Below, in pieces: positions 18,600-29,217 of a DNA stretch of 64,000 bases. Each line of letters begins with the position of its first letter. Within the stretch, counting starts at the first letter, position 1. The notes beneath the pieces are model-generated. The model searched no databases. It was given only the letters and a program-made list of their open reading frames with translations, and was not told the origin of the DNA. The DNA lies in the NCBI GenBank assembly GCA_963768715.1, contig CAVYJC010000011.1, positions 620,001 to 684,000 on the forward strand, written 5' to 3'. Both the position numbers and the translations under genes were made by a program. Source of the stretch: DATKEJ01 sp963768715. GTDB taxonomy: Bacteria > Bacteroidota > Rhodothermia > Rhodothermales > DATKEJ01.

Positions 18600-20990
18600 T
18601 CACTCCGTTCGCAGTGACTCCACCGGATTGGCAGCGGCTGCTTTGAACACCTGATACCCAACCGTCAATAAGGCTGCCAGTCCGACAGTAACCAACCCGA
18701 CGACGAACGCCGTCCCGTTTAGACCTGCCCTGAACACAAACATCTCGTTGAGCATCATATTCGACAGGAAATACCCCGCGCCCGATCCAACCACGATTGC
18801 CAGGGCAAAAACCAGGTAAAACTCCCGGTTGATCACGTTCACGAGGTTCGAAAACGGGGCTCCAAGGACTTTCCTGACGCCGATCTCCTTCGTTCGGGAC
18901 ACAATCCTCAACGAGACGAGCGCAAACAGACCGAAGGCTGAGAGCATGGTGGCGATGATCGCCAGCGATAGGAAGAGCATGGCCATACGGCGGTTCGTCT
19001 CCATGTCCTGCCCACGCACCAGTTGCTCCATGTCCATGGAATAGAACGGCATATTCGGAAAGACCTTATACCATTCCGCTTCCAGGTATCCACGGACCTC
19101 TTCCAGGTCGTCGGGCGCAGCGCGCACGGACATCGTGTAGATGCGATCGGTCGGAACCAGATGCATCGAGATCGGCGGCACCTGCTGTCTCATGCCGAAC
19201 TGCTTGAAATCTCGCACAACGCCGATTACAGTGCAGGGACGCCCGTCTGACTCGACTTGCCGCCCGAGCGCCGAGGAAGCATCCCATCCCATTTCCTTGA
19301 GAAGCGTCTGGTTTACGATCGCCCCTTCATAGTCGGATGCACGCGTTTCGTCGAAGGTCCGCCCGGCGAGTATCTCGAGATCCATCGTTTCAAAGTAATT
19401 GGGTCCTACATCTACGATGAATACGTTGTGCTCCTTCTCGGAGGCGCCATGCTCCTTGAAGATGGCCTGGTAGGCGAAATTCCCGACCTGCGACCCTGCC
19501 CCGGCGACGGACTTGATCTTCGGATTCTCTCGGATTCTGGGTGCGTAGATATCCATCACCTGCCTGTTGAACACCGGCATCGCGATAATCTCGTCCGTGT
19601 TGAAGCCCATCGGAATCCGTTCCTGATAGCGAGCATTCTGCGTGAACACGACACCGGCAACGATAGCGAGGACGGAGGCGCCGAGCTGCGCGCCGAGGAG
19701 CAGCCGGGTGAAAGGATTGCTGCCGCGGAATTTGGAGCGGCCCGCGAATATCTGGACGGGCTTGAACGACGAAATGTAGAGCGCGGGGTACGCCCCCGCA
19801 ATGAGGCCCGTCAGTAGTACGAGCCCCGTCAGAAAGCCCCACATCCGCCAGTCAAGGAGCAGATCTGGATCGGGCGGCGTGCTCATCCCCTTGTCCGCCA
19901 GGCCCTGCGCGAGAAGGTTGGCGAAGAGAAGTCCGGCCAGCAGCGCCGGCACGCAAAGAACAAGCGTCTCGCTCAAGAACTGGCGCACAAGCTCGCCGCG
20001 CTGAGCACCCACCGCCTTCCGAAGTCCGATTTCGCGGAGCCGGTTACCCGAGAGCGCGATCGTGGTGTTCGTAAAATTGAAACATGCGATGAGGAGGATC
20101 AGGCCTGCCAGTCCGATCAGGATCAGTACCGCCTCGAACGGAGGAGGCGAATTCAGTCCTGTTTCCTGAAACTCATCGTCGGTTGCCGCGATCTCACTGA
20201 AGGGTTGCAGATCGAATGCACTGACCATCCAGTTGGGCCGGGCGGCGTTCTGGACAGGCACATAGCGCTGCATCGCCGCCTCGATCCTCGAGGGCTCAAC
20301 CTGCTCATCCAACTGAACGAAGTTGATCGGCTGCTGCCAGTACTCCCAGTTCGCGTCGTCCCAGCCCTCAAGTTGCTTCAATTCCGAAAGCGGCATCACG
20401 CCGTCGAATTGGATGCTCGAGTTCCAGGGAAGTGTTTCGAGAACGGCGCCCACCGTCACGGTTTTCTCGATACCCTGGCTGACGAATACTACGTCGACCG
20501 TCCTTCCTACCGCCTCCTCGTCGCCGAAATACCGCTGAGCGGCTCGCTTGGATAAAATGATGCTCGAAGGATCGTTGATTGCCGCCAGACTACCGTTCTC
20601 GACATTGAAATGAAACATCTCAAAAAAGGCGGGATCCACGAACGACATTCGGAGGCCGAGCAGTTTGTCCTCGTACCGGATCGAAGCCGTGTTGAATGCC
20701 AGACGGGAGTAACGTTTGATGCCAGGAACGTCTTGGGCAACGGCCGGCCCTAACGCTAGAGGCGTGACGCCCCAACGCTGCGTCTCATCTTCGGCAATCC
20801 GCGTGCTGTTGATCCGGTACACATTTCTGACGTCGCGATGAATGCGGTCGAAATCACTGTAATCGGCGTAGTTGATAAAGGCGACAATGCAGCATGCGAG
20901 CGCTACCCCCATCCCGATTACGTTGATAAGTACGTACGTCTTGCCTTTGCGGAGATTCCGGATGGCAAGCTTCAGGTAGTTTCTAGACAT
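18600..20990 (-). CDS. ABC transporter permease, MacB/FtsX type
   Basis: 796 residues. The layout is typical of Bacteroidota-type permeases with two FtsX modules. An N-terminal membrane segment (IRNLRKGKTYVLINVIGMGV) is followed by a MacB-type periplasmic domain (~45-245) and a first FtsX transmembrane block (~285-400, with RLREIGLRKAVGAQRGELV). A second periplasmic domain and a C-terminal FtsX block (SLRIVSRTKEIGVRKVLGAP) follow. The two ExGxRKxxGA motifs are the couplings to the ATPase. The family exports lipoproteins or peptides or transmits mechanical signals. No ATP-binding subunit gene is nearby, so the partner is encoded elsewhere. Confidence 0.92.
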   Translation of the reverse strand: MSRNYLKLAIRNLRKGKTYVLINVIGMGVALACCIVAFINYADYSDFDRIHRDVRNVYRINSTRIAEDETQRWGVTPLALGPAVAQDVPGIKRYSRLAFNTASIRYEDKLLGLRMSFVDPAFFEMFHFNVENGSLAAINDPSSIILSKRAAQRYFGDEEAVGRTVDVVFVSQGIEKTVTVGAVLETLPWNSSIQFDGVMPLSELKQLEGWDDANWEYWQQPINFVQLDEQVEPSRIEAAMQRYVPVQNAARPNWMVSAFDLQPFSEIAATDDEFQETGLNSPPPFEAVLILIGLAGLILLIACFNFTNTTIALSGNRLREIGLRKAVGAQRGELVRQFLSETLVLCVPALLAGLLFANLLAQGLADKGMSTPPDPDLLLDWRMWGFLTGLVLLTGLIAGAYPALYISSFKPVQIFAGRSKFRGSNPFTRLLLGAQLGASVLAIVAGVVFTQNARYQERIPMGFNTDEIIAMPVFNRQVMDIYAPRIRENPKIKSVAGAGSQVGNFAYQAIFKEHGASEKEHNVFIVDVGPNYFETMDLEILAGRTFDETRASDYEGAIVNQTLLKEMGWDASSALGRQVESDGRPCTVIGVVRDFKQFGMRQQVPPISMHLVPTDRIYTMSVRAAPDDLEEVRGYLEAEWYKVFPNMPFYSMDMEQLVRGQDMETNRRMAMLFLSLAIIATMLSAFGLFALVSLRIVSRTKEIGVRKVLGAPFSNLVNVINREFYLVFALAIVVGSGAGYFLSNMMLNEMFVFRAGLNGTAFVVGLVTVGLAALLTVGYQVFKAAAANPVESLRTE

Positions 20991-21348
20991 GCCTCGAATT
21001 CAAGCTTTGGATTCCCGATCAACTCATACGTTCTCGTGTGAGAAAGTTTGAGAAAATTCTGCCACGTTGTTCTGCCAGAGACGTTTCCGGTGCGCATGGT
21101 CCCAGCGCTCACGTGCCAGGACTTCGACACAGTAGGAGTCATTAATTTCTATCTAATCAATTGTTTAGCCACAGTTGTTAGTGACTGTTTCTTGAAGCGG
21201 AACCGCGTTCAGAGACTCGGAGGTCCGGCTAAAGGTTGTGAGTGGCTGAAGTAAAGATTCACCCAATTTCATTTCAGCGTTTGTAAGTAAGCTCCGGGTT
21301 ACGGATCGTAAACTCGACACAGGCGAACTTGCGCACCCGCTACGGGGC
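20991..21348. other. Divergent intergenic region
   Basis: About 360 bp between the permease gene (minus) and the epimerase gene (plus). It contains an AT-richer stretch near 21138-21165 (attaatttctatctaatcaa) that could hold promoters for either side. I see no gene and no clear terminator. Confidence 0.4.
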
Positions 21349-22509
21349 ATGAAACCCGTCTCGAAGAGTGTCGCGTTTGCCGTCACCTATCCACCAATTG
21401 AACCCATGCCAAGGAGCGACCTGACAACCTTGCACTCTGGGCTCGCACCAGCGCGGAGAGACGACTTCAAGACGTCGATCGATGGCGCCGCCGTCGACTT
21501 GTATAACCTTCACGTCCCAGGCCTTGCGGTTCAGATTACGAATTACGGCGGCCGAGTGGTGAGTCTGTTCGCACCTGATCGCAACGGAGTCCCCGGCAGT
21601 GTGGTGCTGGGATTCGACACGCTCGACAAATACCTGCACGCTAGAGAGCGCTTCCACGGCGCGATCATCGGGCGTTGCGCGAATCGGATCGCCCGGGGAC
21701 GTTTTACCCTTGACGGAATTACGTACGAGTTATCCACAAACGAAGGCCGCCATCATCTGCACGGCGGCGTCAACGGATTCGATCGTGCCGTTTGGCATGC
21801 TCACCAGATCGACGATCGACGGCTGATCCTGACGTACTCTTCTCGACAGTTCGAAGAGGGCTACCCCGGCTCAGTGTCGGCACGCGTTACCTACCGCGTC
21901 ACGCCGGATCTCGCCCTCGTGATCGATTACGAGGCCACGACGGACGCACCCACCATCGTCAACCTGACGAACCATTCATACTTCAATCTGGCGGGGCCCG
22001 GATCGGGGCCCGTTTCCGAGCACGCGCTTCAGATTCTTGCTGACGAATACACCCCGATAGACGAGTCACTCGTCCCCACCGGGGAGATCGCCCCGGTCGA
22101 TGGCACACCGCTCGACTTCCGGACACCGAGGCGGATCGGCGAGCGGCAGGGCGATGACTTCGAGCAGCTCCGATTCGGTCGCGGCTACGACCACAACTGG
22201 GTACTCCGGACTACGAGCGGGCCGAAACGAACGGCCGCCCGTGTTTACGAACCAATCTCCGGACGACTAATGGAGGTACTGACCACCGAGCCCGGCCTGC
22301 AGTTCTACGGAGGCAATTTCTTTGACGGATCCGACATCGGAACCTCAGGGAAACCACATCGGCACCGCGAAGGATTCGCACTCGAAACCCAACATTTTCC
22401 CGACAGCCCGAATCAGCCGAATTTTCCCTCGACCGTTCTGCGGCCCGGCGAGGTGTACCGGTCTCAGACGACGTATCGCTTCTATCCGGGCGAGGCGACC
22501 TCAGGATAA
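21349..22509 (+). CDS. galM: Aldose 1-epimerase (galactose mutarotase)
   Basis: 386 residues. It interconverts alpha and beta anomers of galactose/glucose, the first step of the Leloir pathway, in the cytosol or periplasm. Signature blocks are ITNYGGRVVSLFAPD, GRCANRIARGRF, NEGRHHLHGG, NLTNHSYFNLAG (catalytic His) and, near the C-terminus, GLQFYGGNFFDG. The catalytic Glu region is FALETQHFPDSPNQPNFP. The first ~19 residues are not conserved, and an ATG at 21406 is an alternative start. A galactokinase gene lies 31 kb away on the other strand, so the pathway genes are not clustered. Confidence 0.95.
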   Translation: MKPVSKSVAFAVTYPPIEPMPRSDLTTLHSGLAPARRDDFKTSIDGAAVDLYNLHVPGLAVQITNYGGRVVSLFAPDRNGVPGSVVLGFDTLDKYLHARERFHGAIIGRCANRIARGRFTLDGITYELSTNEGRHHLHGGVNGFDRAVWHAHQIDDRRLILTYSSRQFEEGYPGSVSARVTYRVTPDLALVIDYEATTDAPTIVNLTNHSYFNLAGPGSGPVSEHALQILADEYTPIDESLVPTGEIAPVDGTPLDFRTPRRIGERQGDDFEQLRFGRGYDHNWVLRTTSGPKRTAARVYEPISGRLMEVLTTEPGLQFYGGNFFDGSDIGTSGKPHRHREGFALETQHFPDSPNQPNFPSTVLRPGEVYRSQTTYRFYPGEATSG

Positions 22510-22655
22510 CCCGCTGGGGGACAGACTGCACGACTGAAAGTGCACAGTCGACGGGATTTGAGCCCCTGCGTTCTGGGACCAGGGCCAGCGGAAGGAAAAC
22601 GCTAAAAAGCTAAGCGACTCTGCCGGGAGGACGTATTTCCACGGCAAACCAACAT
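22510..22655. other. Convergent intergenic region
   Basis: About 145 bp between two converging genes. It has an imperfect inverted repeat (GACTGCAC near 22526 and GTGCACAGTC near 22541) that could terminate either transcript. There is no T-run. Confidence 0.3.
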
Positions 22656-24200
22656 CTATTTCGTCTTGATGATCATTCTTGACGTTGCGTCCGACCCGGT
22701 CTGGACACGGACCACATAGGCACCGGGAGGTAAACCCGAACCATCCAAGGCAACCCTGTGCGGTCCGGCGGTCTCGGATCCGTCTGCAACCGTCTCAACG
22801 CGTCGACCTAGCAGATCGTAGACACTGATGCTCACATAAGTGGGCTCTTCAAGTTGGAATGAGAGCGTGGCAGATACCGAAAACGGTGAAGGATAAATGA
22901 CCAACTCCAGCCCACCGGACGGGACGACGTCGTCCTCGTTCGCCGTAATGGCGGGCGTGCTCGACAGGACCTGAAGTGGACCTCCATTTGAGGCGAGGTA
23001 GGTGTAATTGACGACGTTACCATCCGTGGCCAATGCCGGCGCACCTGACTGAAAGCCGGCCGACGACAGCTCGAAGGGCTCGCCGACAGGACTTCCGTTG
23101 GCGTCAAAGTTTCGCGCCCGCGCACGATACCCAACCTGCGCGCTGTCGTCCCACGCAACTGTAAAGGCGCCGTTGTTGAGCATCACCACCTCGGGACGAT
23201 TCTTGATTTCGCCCTGGCCCTTGCTGATCTGGAAGTTGCTGCCGACAGCCTGCCCGTTCGCGTCAAAGCGCTGGCCGAATACGTCTCCAGCGAGGCTCGT
23301 ACGGGTGTCGGCCCACACAATAACGCTGTTGCCCGAGGGGCTCATCGCCGCCGATGGCCATATGTTTATCGTCCCAAAGGGGTCACCGGAGTTGACCTGC
23401 ATGATTTCCTCCGACAGTCTGCAGTCCGCCCTGCGTCACCGAGTCGCAAACTGCACGTCGATGTCGCATTCGTTGGCATTCCCCTGCTGATCGATGATTG
23501 GACAACTCTGCCAGGTGGACAGAACGAGCTGACCATTCGTTGCGATGTCGGGGTACATGTGGAATGCCTGCTCCGACAGTGGGTCGGAATGCGGAATGAT
23601 CGATTCGACAACCTCATTGAGATCTGCGTCCAAAACCCGTATGCCCACATTCCTGAGACTGGCGTTTTGAAGAAATCCGTCGACCGTCACAAGAACATCG
23701 GCGGAAGGCGTCAGCGCCATGCGCGGCCGATCCTGCCTGCCGCCCCCGACGAAAATCAGCTTCTGCACACTGCACGGATCATTCGACAGGTCGATGCGCT
23801 GGCCGTCGGTACCGACTGCCCCAATCGCCACTTCAGAGGACACCAGAAAGTCGCCGCCGACAGACAAATCGCCCGAATGCTGCATCAGCACGAGCAGGAT
23901 TCCGTCCGGCCGAAAGGCTAGCTCCAGGTTCTCGACGTAATCCGACGTCCAGATGTCGAGGCCGGAACACGACTCTCCCTCGAAGAAGGTCCCGGGACCG
24001 ATGGGCGTGCCGTTGGCCGCATAAAGCTGGACCACTCCGCCCCAATGGCCAATTTGGGCCTCATATGCAATGGCAAATCGTCCGTCTTGTGCCATCGCCA
24101 GTCGCGGCCGGTTGACGTCCGTTATCGTCTGGCCAAGCCCGGAGGCCGCAGTAACCAGTACGAGAAAAAGGACCGCGATTGATCGATTCATTGTTGCCAT
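22656..24200 (-). CDS. Secreted beta-propeller-like protein with type IX sorting domain, interrupted by an in-frame stop
   Basis: About 515 residues if read through. A signal peptide at the start ends ASGLGQ. The body has repeated NRPRLAMAQDGRFAIAYE, RPRMALTPSADVLV and NRPEVVMLNNGAFTVAWD motifs, suggesting propeller blades. Its end (YPSPFSVSATLSFQLE, VYDLLGRRVETV, PPGAYVVRVQTG) is a type IX sorting domain. A TGA at 23436-23438 splits the frame, and both halves are in the same frame. A neighbouring frame reads plausibly (VTQGGLQT) for a few codons across the stop, so two compensating indels are as likely as a true nonsense mutation. Confidence 0.75.
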
Positions 24201-24244
24201 GACCGTTGCGGTTTGTGAGGGTCTCTCCAGCGATCTGCGATGAG

Positions 24245-27200
24245 CTATCGAACGAGAAGCATTCTCTCGGTGAGTACACGCTCACCGACCTCCATTCGCG
24301 CCAAGTAGACGCCCGGACTGAGGTTGCCCGCCTTGAAAAAGGTCTCGTGCGAACCTGCGGCCATGCGACCCGTCGACCAGCGTAGAGACGTACCTCCCGA
24401 GCACGTCATAAATTTCGAGGCGAACGTTCGAGGACTCGCCTACCTCAAAACTGATCGTCGTGCTGCCGTAGAAAGGATTCGGATAGTTCGGATGCAGCCG
24501 CGATGTGGCAGGCAACTCCGTCCCGTCCTCGGTTCCCGTGCTCACGATGTCGCCGACGTCCCCTCGAAATACAAACCAGTGCGGTCCGAACGGCCCAATC
24601 GTCTGGTCGAAGGGAATTGTCGAAAATTCTCCGGCATTGACATCATAGAAGACCAGTGAGTTCAGCGAAACGCTACCGAAGGCGATGTACGCATCGTCCG
24701 GAGCAAACGTGGGCCGCTCTCCATCCAAAAGTATCGGATTGTTCAACTCATCCGTGATCGACGGGAGCTGAAGCGCACCAAGGTCTCCTGTCTCATAATT
24801 TGCGACTGCGATATCGAATACCGGATTGGATAATTCGTCCCGGGTAACAACGTTGAACGCAATGATGTCGGGATTCGTACTGCTGTACGTAATGTTGCCC
24901 ACACTAATGTCGGAGGGCTGAGCCGGGATGAGATTGTAGATCTGTTCGTTCACGAAATCGATCTCGTAGACACTCCAATACTCGCTGGCCCCGCTGAATA
25001 GCGGCACTGAATTCAAAGCATCGAAGGCCACCTTCGGAGCGTTCGGATTACTCGACCATGCCACGATGTCGGGATAGCGAATCAGATCATTGCCGATGCC
25101 CTGTTGCGTCGTTACCGGAACGAGCGCGACCGGTATGATCTGGTTCAGGTCGGAGAAATACAGCGTTGGATCGTTGTCGTAAGCCGACACGAGAGAGAGC
25201 CACTCGACGATACCTCCCGAATCGTCGAAGCCAATCGGCCCGATCGCCACATTTGCGAGGTCACCCTGCTGTTGAATGAAGAAATTCGGCGCCGTCGTAA
25301 CAGGAGCGGCCGCAAGACTATTCACTGAAGAAGCGTCGACGTTCGACAAATCGATGACAGACAGCACCCCGTTCGGATTGATGAACCAAATGGATGTGCC
25401 GTCGAGTGTAGTTGAAAGCTGGCTGCCGACTCGAGCAATCGCATTCGGGTCAGAAAACACGCCGATGAAATTGTCCGAGAACGGATCCACGAACACGATC
25501 GAGCCGTCGGGAAGCCCGGCATCCGCTCCGTCAGAAACGACGAATACTACGAGAGAGAGCGTGCCTTTCACGGCCGGGACATCGTTCTGACTCGGGTCCG
25601 TGGTGTTGCCGCCCTCGACGACACCGACGTCGTCGAAAGCCGCCGCGATCGCTTGCACCTCCGCGCTGCCCTGACCGTGCAGATCAGTCGCCGATTGGAT
25701 CAGGGCGTTACGAGCGTCGCCAAACTGGCTGTTCCGCGTCAAGTAAGTCGTGAGGGCCCTGTAGTAAATTTCTTCCGTCTCGTCGTGACCAATGGCGTCG
25801 ATGACCAGGGCGGCGGCTCTGTTGGGAATGCCGCTGTTGATATGGACACCCCCGTTGTCACCGTCCTCCGTGTTGGGGAGGTTTCGATACTGGCTGAAAT
25901 TCGCAGGCTGCGTATAATCGCCACTGACCGCAGGGTCGCCCGATCTAACCTGAGGATTGTCCGGGTTCTTCAGGTCCCGTAGCGCGGCGTGACCGTCGTT
26001 TATCACGTCTTCTCCCAGAAAGAAGTCCTCCCTGTCATTCATCACACCGAAGACGTCGGCGTACGATTCGTTAAGCGCCCCTGACTGCGCCTGATAGACG
26101 AGATCCGCCGTCGCCGAAATCACGCCATGCGTCATTTCGTGCGCCGCAACGTCCTTTGCACCCGCGAGGGACTTGAACACCTGCTGGCCGTCGCCGTAAG
26201 CCATGACGCGGCCGTTCCAATAAGCATTGTCCATCCCCTGCCCACCCTGTGTCACGTGAACCACGGACACGATGGACTGGTCCTGATCGTTGATCGCCTT
26301 TCGGGCGAAGGTGGATTTGTAGTAATCGTACGTGTTCTTCATGTTCACGTGTGCCGAAACGCTCGCGGGATCCGTCCAGGAATTGTCTGCTGACGTCACA
26401 AAGGCAATCTGAGCATTCTCATTCAAGTCTGAATTTTGGGCCGAAACGGTCACCGATCCGCCGTTCTCGGGCAGATCGGGAAGGGAAAAATCGCCGACGT
26501 TGTCCAAATCCGAAAAGAGATAGAACGTGCCGTCATCGGCATGAAGAACGCGGAGCGCCTGACTCTGTCCGTTCAAGTCCAATGCGCTGACGTCCTCAAA
26601 TTGACCGGACCCGCCGGCGTCTGAGAGTTTCGAAATCTGGAACGCTGATCCATCGACAGGCCCGGATCGGATTGTCGGATCAAGCGAACAGCTCTGCGCA
26701 ATCGTGTTAAGGATCCTGCCGTCCTTGGCGTCGACAACGTAGAGGTACCAATCAATGAGGTTCGCATGCAGGGAAACCTGGAATGCCAGTCGCATGCCGA
26801 GTTTCGGATCCGGATACAGAATCAGTTCAGGATCCGGGTCGCGTATTCCGAGCCATTGAGCAAGTTCAGGCTGTCATTGGGGCCCAGCGACCACGTGACT
26901 GGAGGTCGGCCACCACGATGTCGTGCGCGTCATTCTTGGCAAGTGAGGGAATGACGTCGACATCCTTGGGCGTCGGCTGATAAGTGCCGTTTATGGCGTA
27001 GAGAGCGCCGTCTCGGTCGAAATGGACGATCAGATCAGCCGCCCAAACCGGCACGTCCCTTGTAAACCTGGCTGAACCGGGTATGGACGTACCCCATGTC
27101 GTCGTTCACGGTACGAACAGACCTCAATTCTTCGTCTGGATCGTTCAGCTTGAGCGCTCCGGTGAATTTGTCCAGAGCGGCCCTCGCAGCTGTGACGTAA

Positions 27201-27571
27201 GCTGCAGTCGTCCCCTTTCCAGCGGCCTCAACCCGTCCCAGATCACCGTACATCCAGTTGACGGTCCCGTTCTCACCGCGCCGTAAGCGATAGTTGAGAG
27301 AGCTCTTGCCAGGAACGCGAACTGCACCCAACTTGACAGCATCACGCACTGCAAGCGGTTTCTTTGGATAAATTCGATCCCCATCCCGGACCGGTGCGGC
27401 CGGGTGCTGCAACTTCATCCTCTCCAGAAGATTTCCGGCAGATACTTCGACGGCCGATCGAAGACTCTTAACCGTCACCGCAGCAGCGCGGTCATCCCGA
27501 CTGATGAGTCGATCGGCGTTCTTAACGGGCTGAGCGATGGAGCCGACGGATGTCGTCACCAACGTGACCAA
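24245..27571 (-). CDS. M4 (thermolysin-like) secreted metalloprotease with beta-propeller and type IX sorting domain, three frameshifts
   Basis: In order: a propeptide with FTP/PepSY-like features (27571 to ~27057, YVHTRFSQVYKG), a short middle segment (VPVWAADLIVHFDRDG), then the catalytic domain. HEMTH lies at about 26129-26143, followed by the distal Glu in GALNESYADVFGVM and by NGGVHINSGIPNRAA. After that comes a ~350-residue region of PDIVAWSSNPNAP-like blades resembling a TolB-type propeller. The C-terminal YPNPFYGSTTISFEV is the sorting domain. Frame shifts lie near 27056, 26876 and 24363. Past the last one the correct frame (HETFFKAGNLSPGVYLARME) ends at 24245. Such proteases digest extracellular protein. 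Confidence 0.85.
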
Positions 27572-27638
27572 AAGAAAGAGTAGTCGTCTTCTTCATAACT
27601 GGTGGATTTAGAGTCGACTCCGGGTTGCTGGAGGCAGA

Positions 27639-28188
27639 CTATCTGAACGTCGTACGTAGAATCGTCCGCGTTTGACGGTAGAACGCCTCAACCTCATTCC
27701 GCGGAGGCTCTATCGATTCGACGCCGGGAATCCATGAGGCGCGGGCGTCTTGCCCGTTCGCGTGTATTCGGACGAAGGCCGTGATGTTGCCCGATTCTTC
27801 CATCGTCAAAGTGAAGAACCCGATTTCGCCTACACGCTCCCAGATCAGGTTCAGCGTGTCCCGATCCAAGCACTCCAAGTGAGTCCATGTTTGCGCCGGC
27901 GACGGGTCCGCTCCAGGCAAAAACCGACCCATCTGCACGAATTGTGTGACCTGACCATTGACCGACGAACCCGCCGCCCTCTCCGAAAACCATTTCGAAG
28001 TCCGAAGGGACGGGTTCTGCTGCCTGGACGTCGACGGTTCTCTTCCCCTCTTCCTCGGTTTGGCCTGAGCTACGACAAGCCGAGCCACAGAGTGAACAGC
28101 AAATTGCAATGATGCCGAACTGCAAAGTCAACGTATCTGTGGTCGCGTGAAGTGTGGTGGTGCGAACGCTACGAACAAATATTGCCAT
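27639..28188 (-). CDS. Lipoprotein of unknown function, one frameshift
   Basis: A lipobox LCGSAC follows a hydrophobic stretch (FGIIAICCS). The exact start is uncertain because the ATG at 28188 gives a long leader and a TTG closer to the hydrophobic core is possible. The sequence continues FEMVFGEGGGFVGQWSGHTI, a pattern I associate with small Bacteroidota lipoproteins. It shifts frame near 27910 and resumes as TWTHLECLDRDTLNLIWERV to the end (RTILRTTF). No enzymatic motif is visible. It lies just upstream of the M4 protease gene on the same strand. Confidence 0.6.
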
Positions 28189-28394
28189 TTTCTGAAAGCA
28201 AAACACGAAAGTGTCCAAAAAAATAGGGGATCGGAAACTATTGCGCTCGGGTTGCCGACAATGTGCTGTCAGGCGCCGAGACGGGACACGGTGACAACCT
28301 TCGGACTTCGATCCCCATACCTCGGGCCGATTTGTGCTTCACGTCTTCAGATCTTAGCATTACACAACCCCCGCTCCATTATCGAGGAACGCCC

Positions 28395-29168
28395 ATGTAC
28401 CTGCGATTTGTACAACTCAAGATTGAGCCCGACAGGATCGACGACTTCGAACGCCTTTACGAGCACCGCATATCCCGGGCTCTCCAGGATACGGAGGGGT
28501 GCCTCTTTGCGGGCCTTTTGCATCGACGCGGGCCAACGGAGGAGTGCATCTCCATGACCCTCTGGGAAACACCCGGCGACGCGAAACGCTACGAGGACAG
28601 CGGCCTGTACGAAACGCTCTTGAGGGAGGCAGATCCCATGATAGCCGACTCAGCGGAGTGGCGCATCAGACTCAGCAGTGATTTGAGACTCGAGTACGGG
28701 CCGGTCAAAGAGGCGCCGGTTGTTACCGCAAGCTCGGTGGAATCGGAAAGGACATCCGAAGTGCCGTCCGAGGTCGCAGACGATGATACCTACCTTCGAA
28801 TCGTCTCAGCCAGGGTGAAATCGGGCGCATTCGATGAGCTTGCGAGGGTCTACGAAGAACAGATCGTTCCCGCCCTCAAGAAGGTGGACGGCTGTCGTTA
28901 CGCCTATCTCGTCAGGGGGATGCAGGAAGAGGATATGGCCCTGTCTATCACGCTTTGGGATTCTCAAAGTCAGGCGGAGGCATATGAGCAAGGCGGTCGA
29001 TTTGGTGACATGATGCGTCTCATTCGGCCGATGTTGTCGGAACTCCTGCAGTGGAAGATGGCGCTCAGCCCGCAAAAGCAGGATGAAATCGCAACAAGCG
29101 ACGACGTAACCATCGAAGGATATCACGTCGTGACGAGCGATACGTTTTCACACATTGGAACACACTAG
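28395..29168 (+). CDS. Tandem dimeric alpha-beta-barrel (ABM-like) protein
   Basis: 257 residues from the ATG at 28395. The longer upstream frame has no protein-like character. There are two copies of a ~95-residue ferredoxin-like module, each with the order beta-strand, helix and EGCLFAGLL or DGCRYAYLV strand. Each then has a SMTLWETPGDAKRYEDSG or SITLWDSQSQAEAYEQGG helix. They are joined by an acidic linker (~residues 110-140). This matches the antibiotic-biosynthesis-monooxygenase/stress-responsive barrel superfamily, where two modules normally dimerise. Here the dimer is fused in one chain. Substrate unknown. It is probably cytosolic, with no signal peptide. Confidence 0.75.
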   Translation: MYLRFVQLKIEPDRIDDFERLYEHRISRALQDTEGCLFAGLLHRRGPTEECISMTLWETPGDAKRYEDSGLYETLLREADPMIADSAEWRIRLSSDLRLEYGPVKEAPVVTASSVESERTSEVPSEVADDDTYLRIVSARVKSGAFDELARVYEEQIVPALKKVDGCRYAYLVRGMQEEDMALSITLWDSQSQAEAYEQGGRFGDMMRLIRPMLSELLQWKMALSPQKQDEIATSDDVTIEGYHVVTSDTFSHIGTH

Positions 29169-29182
29169 GATCTTCTGAACAG

Positions 29183-29217
29183 CCTCGATCCTCAATCATC
29201 GATCTTCGACCTCTTCG
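29183..29217. repeat. Heptamer array across a convergent gene junction
   Basis: Five 7-bp units (cctcgat, catcgat, cttcgac types) lie between the stop of the ABM-like gene (29168) and the last codons (KIDD) and stop (29192-29194) of the convergent minus-strand gene. Confidence 0.6.
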
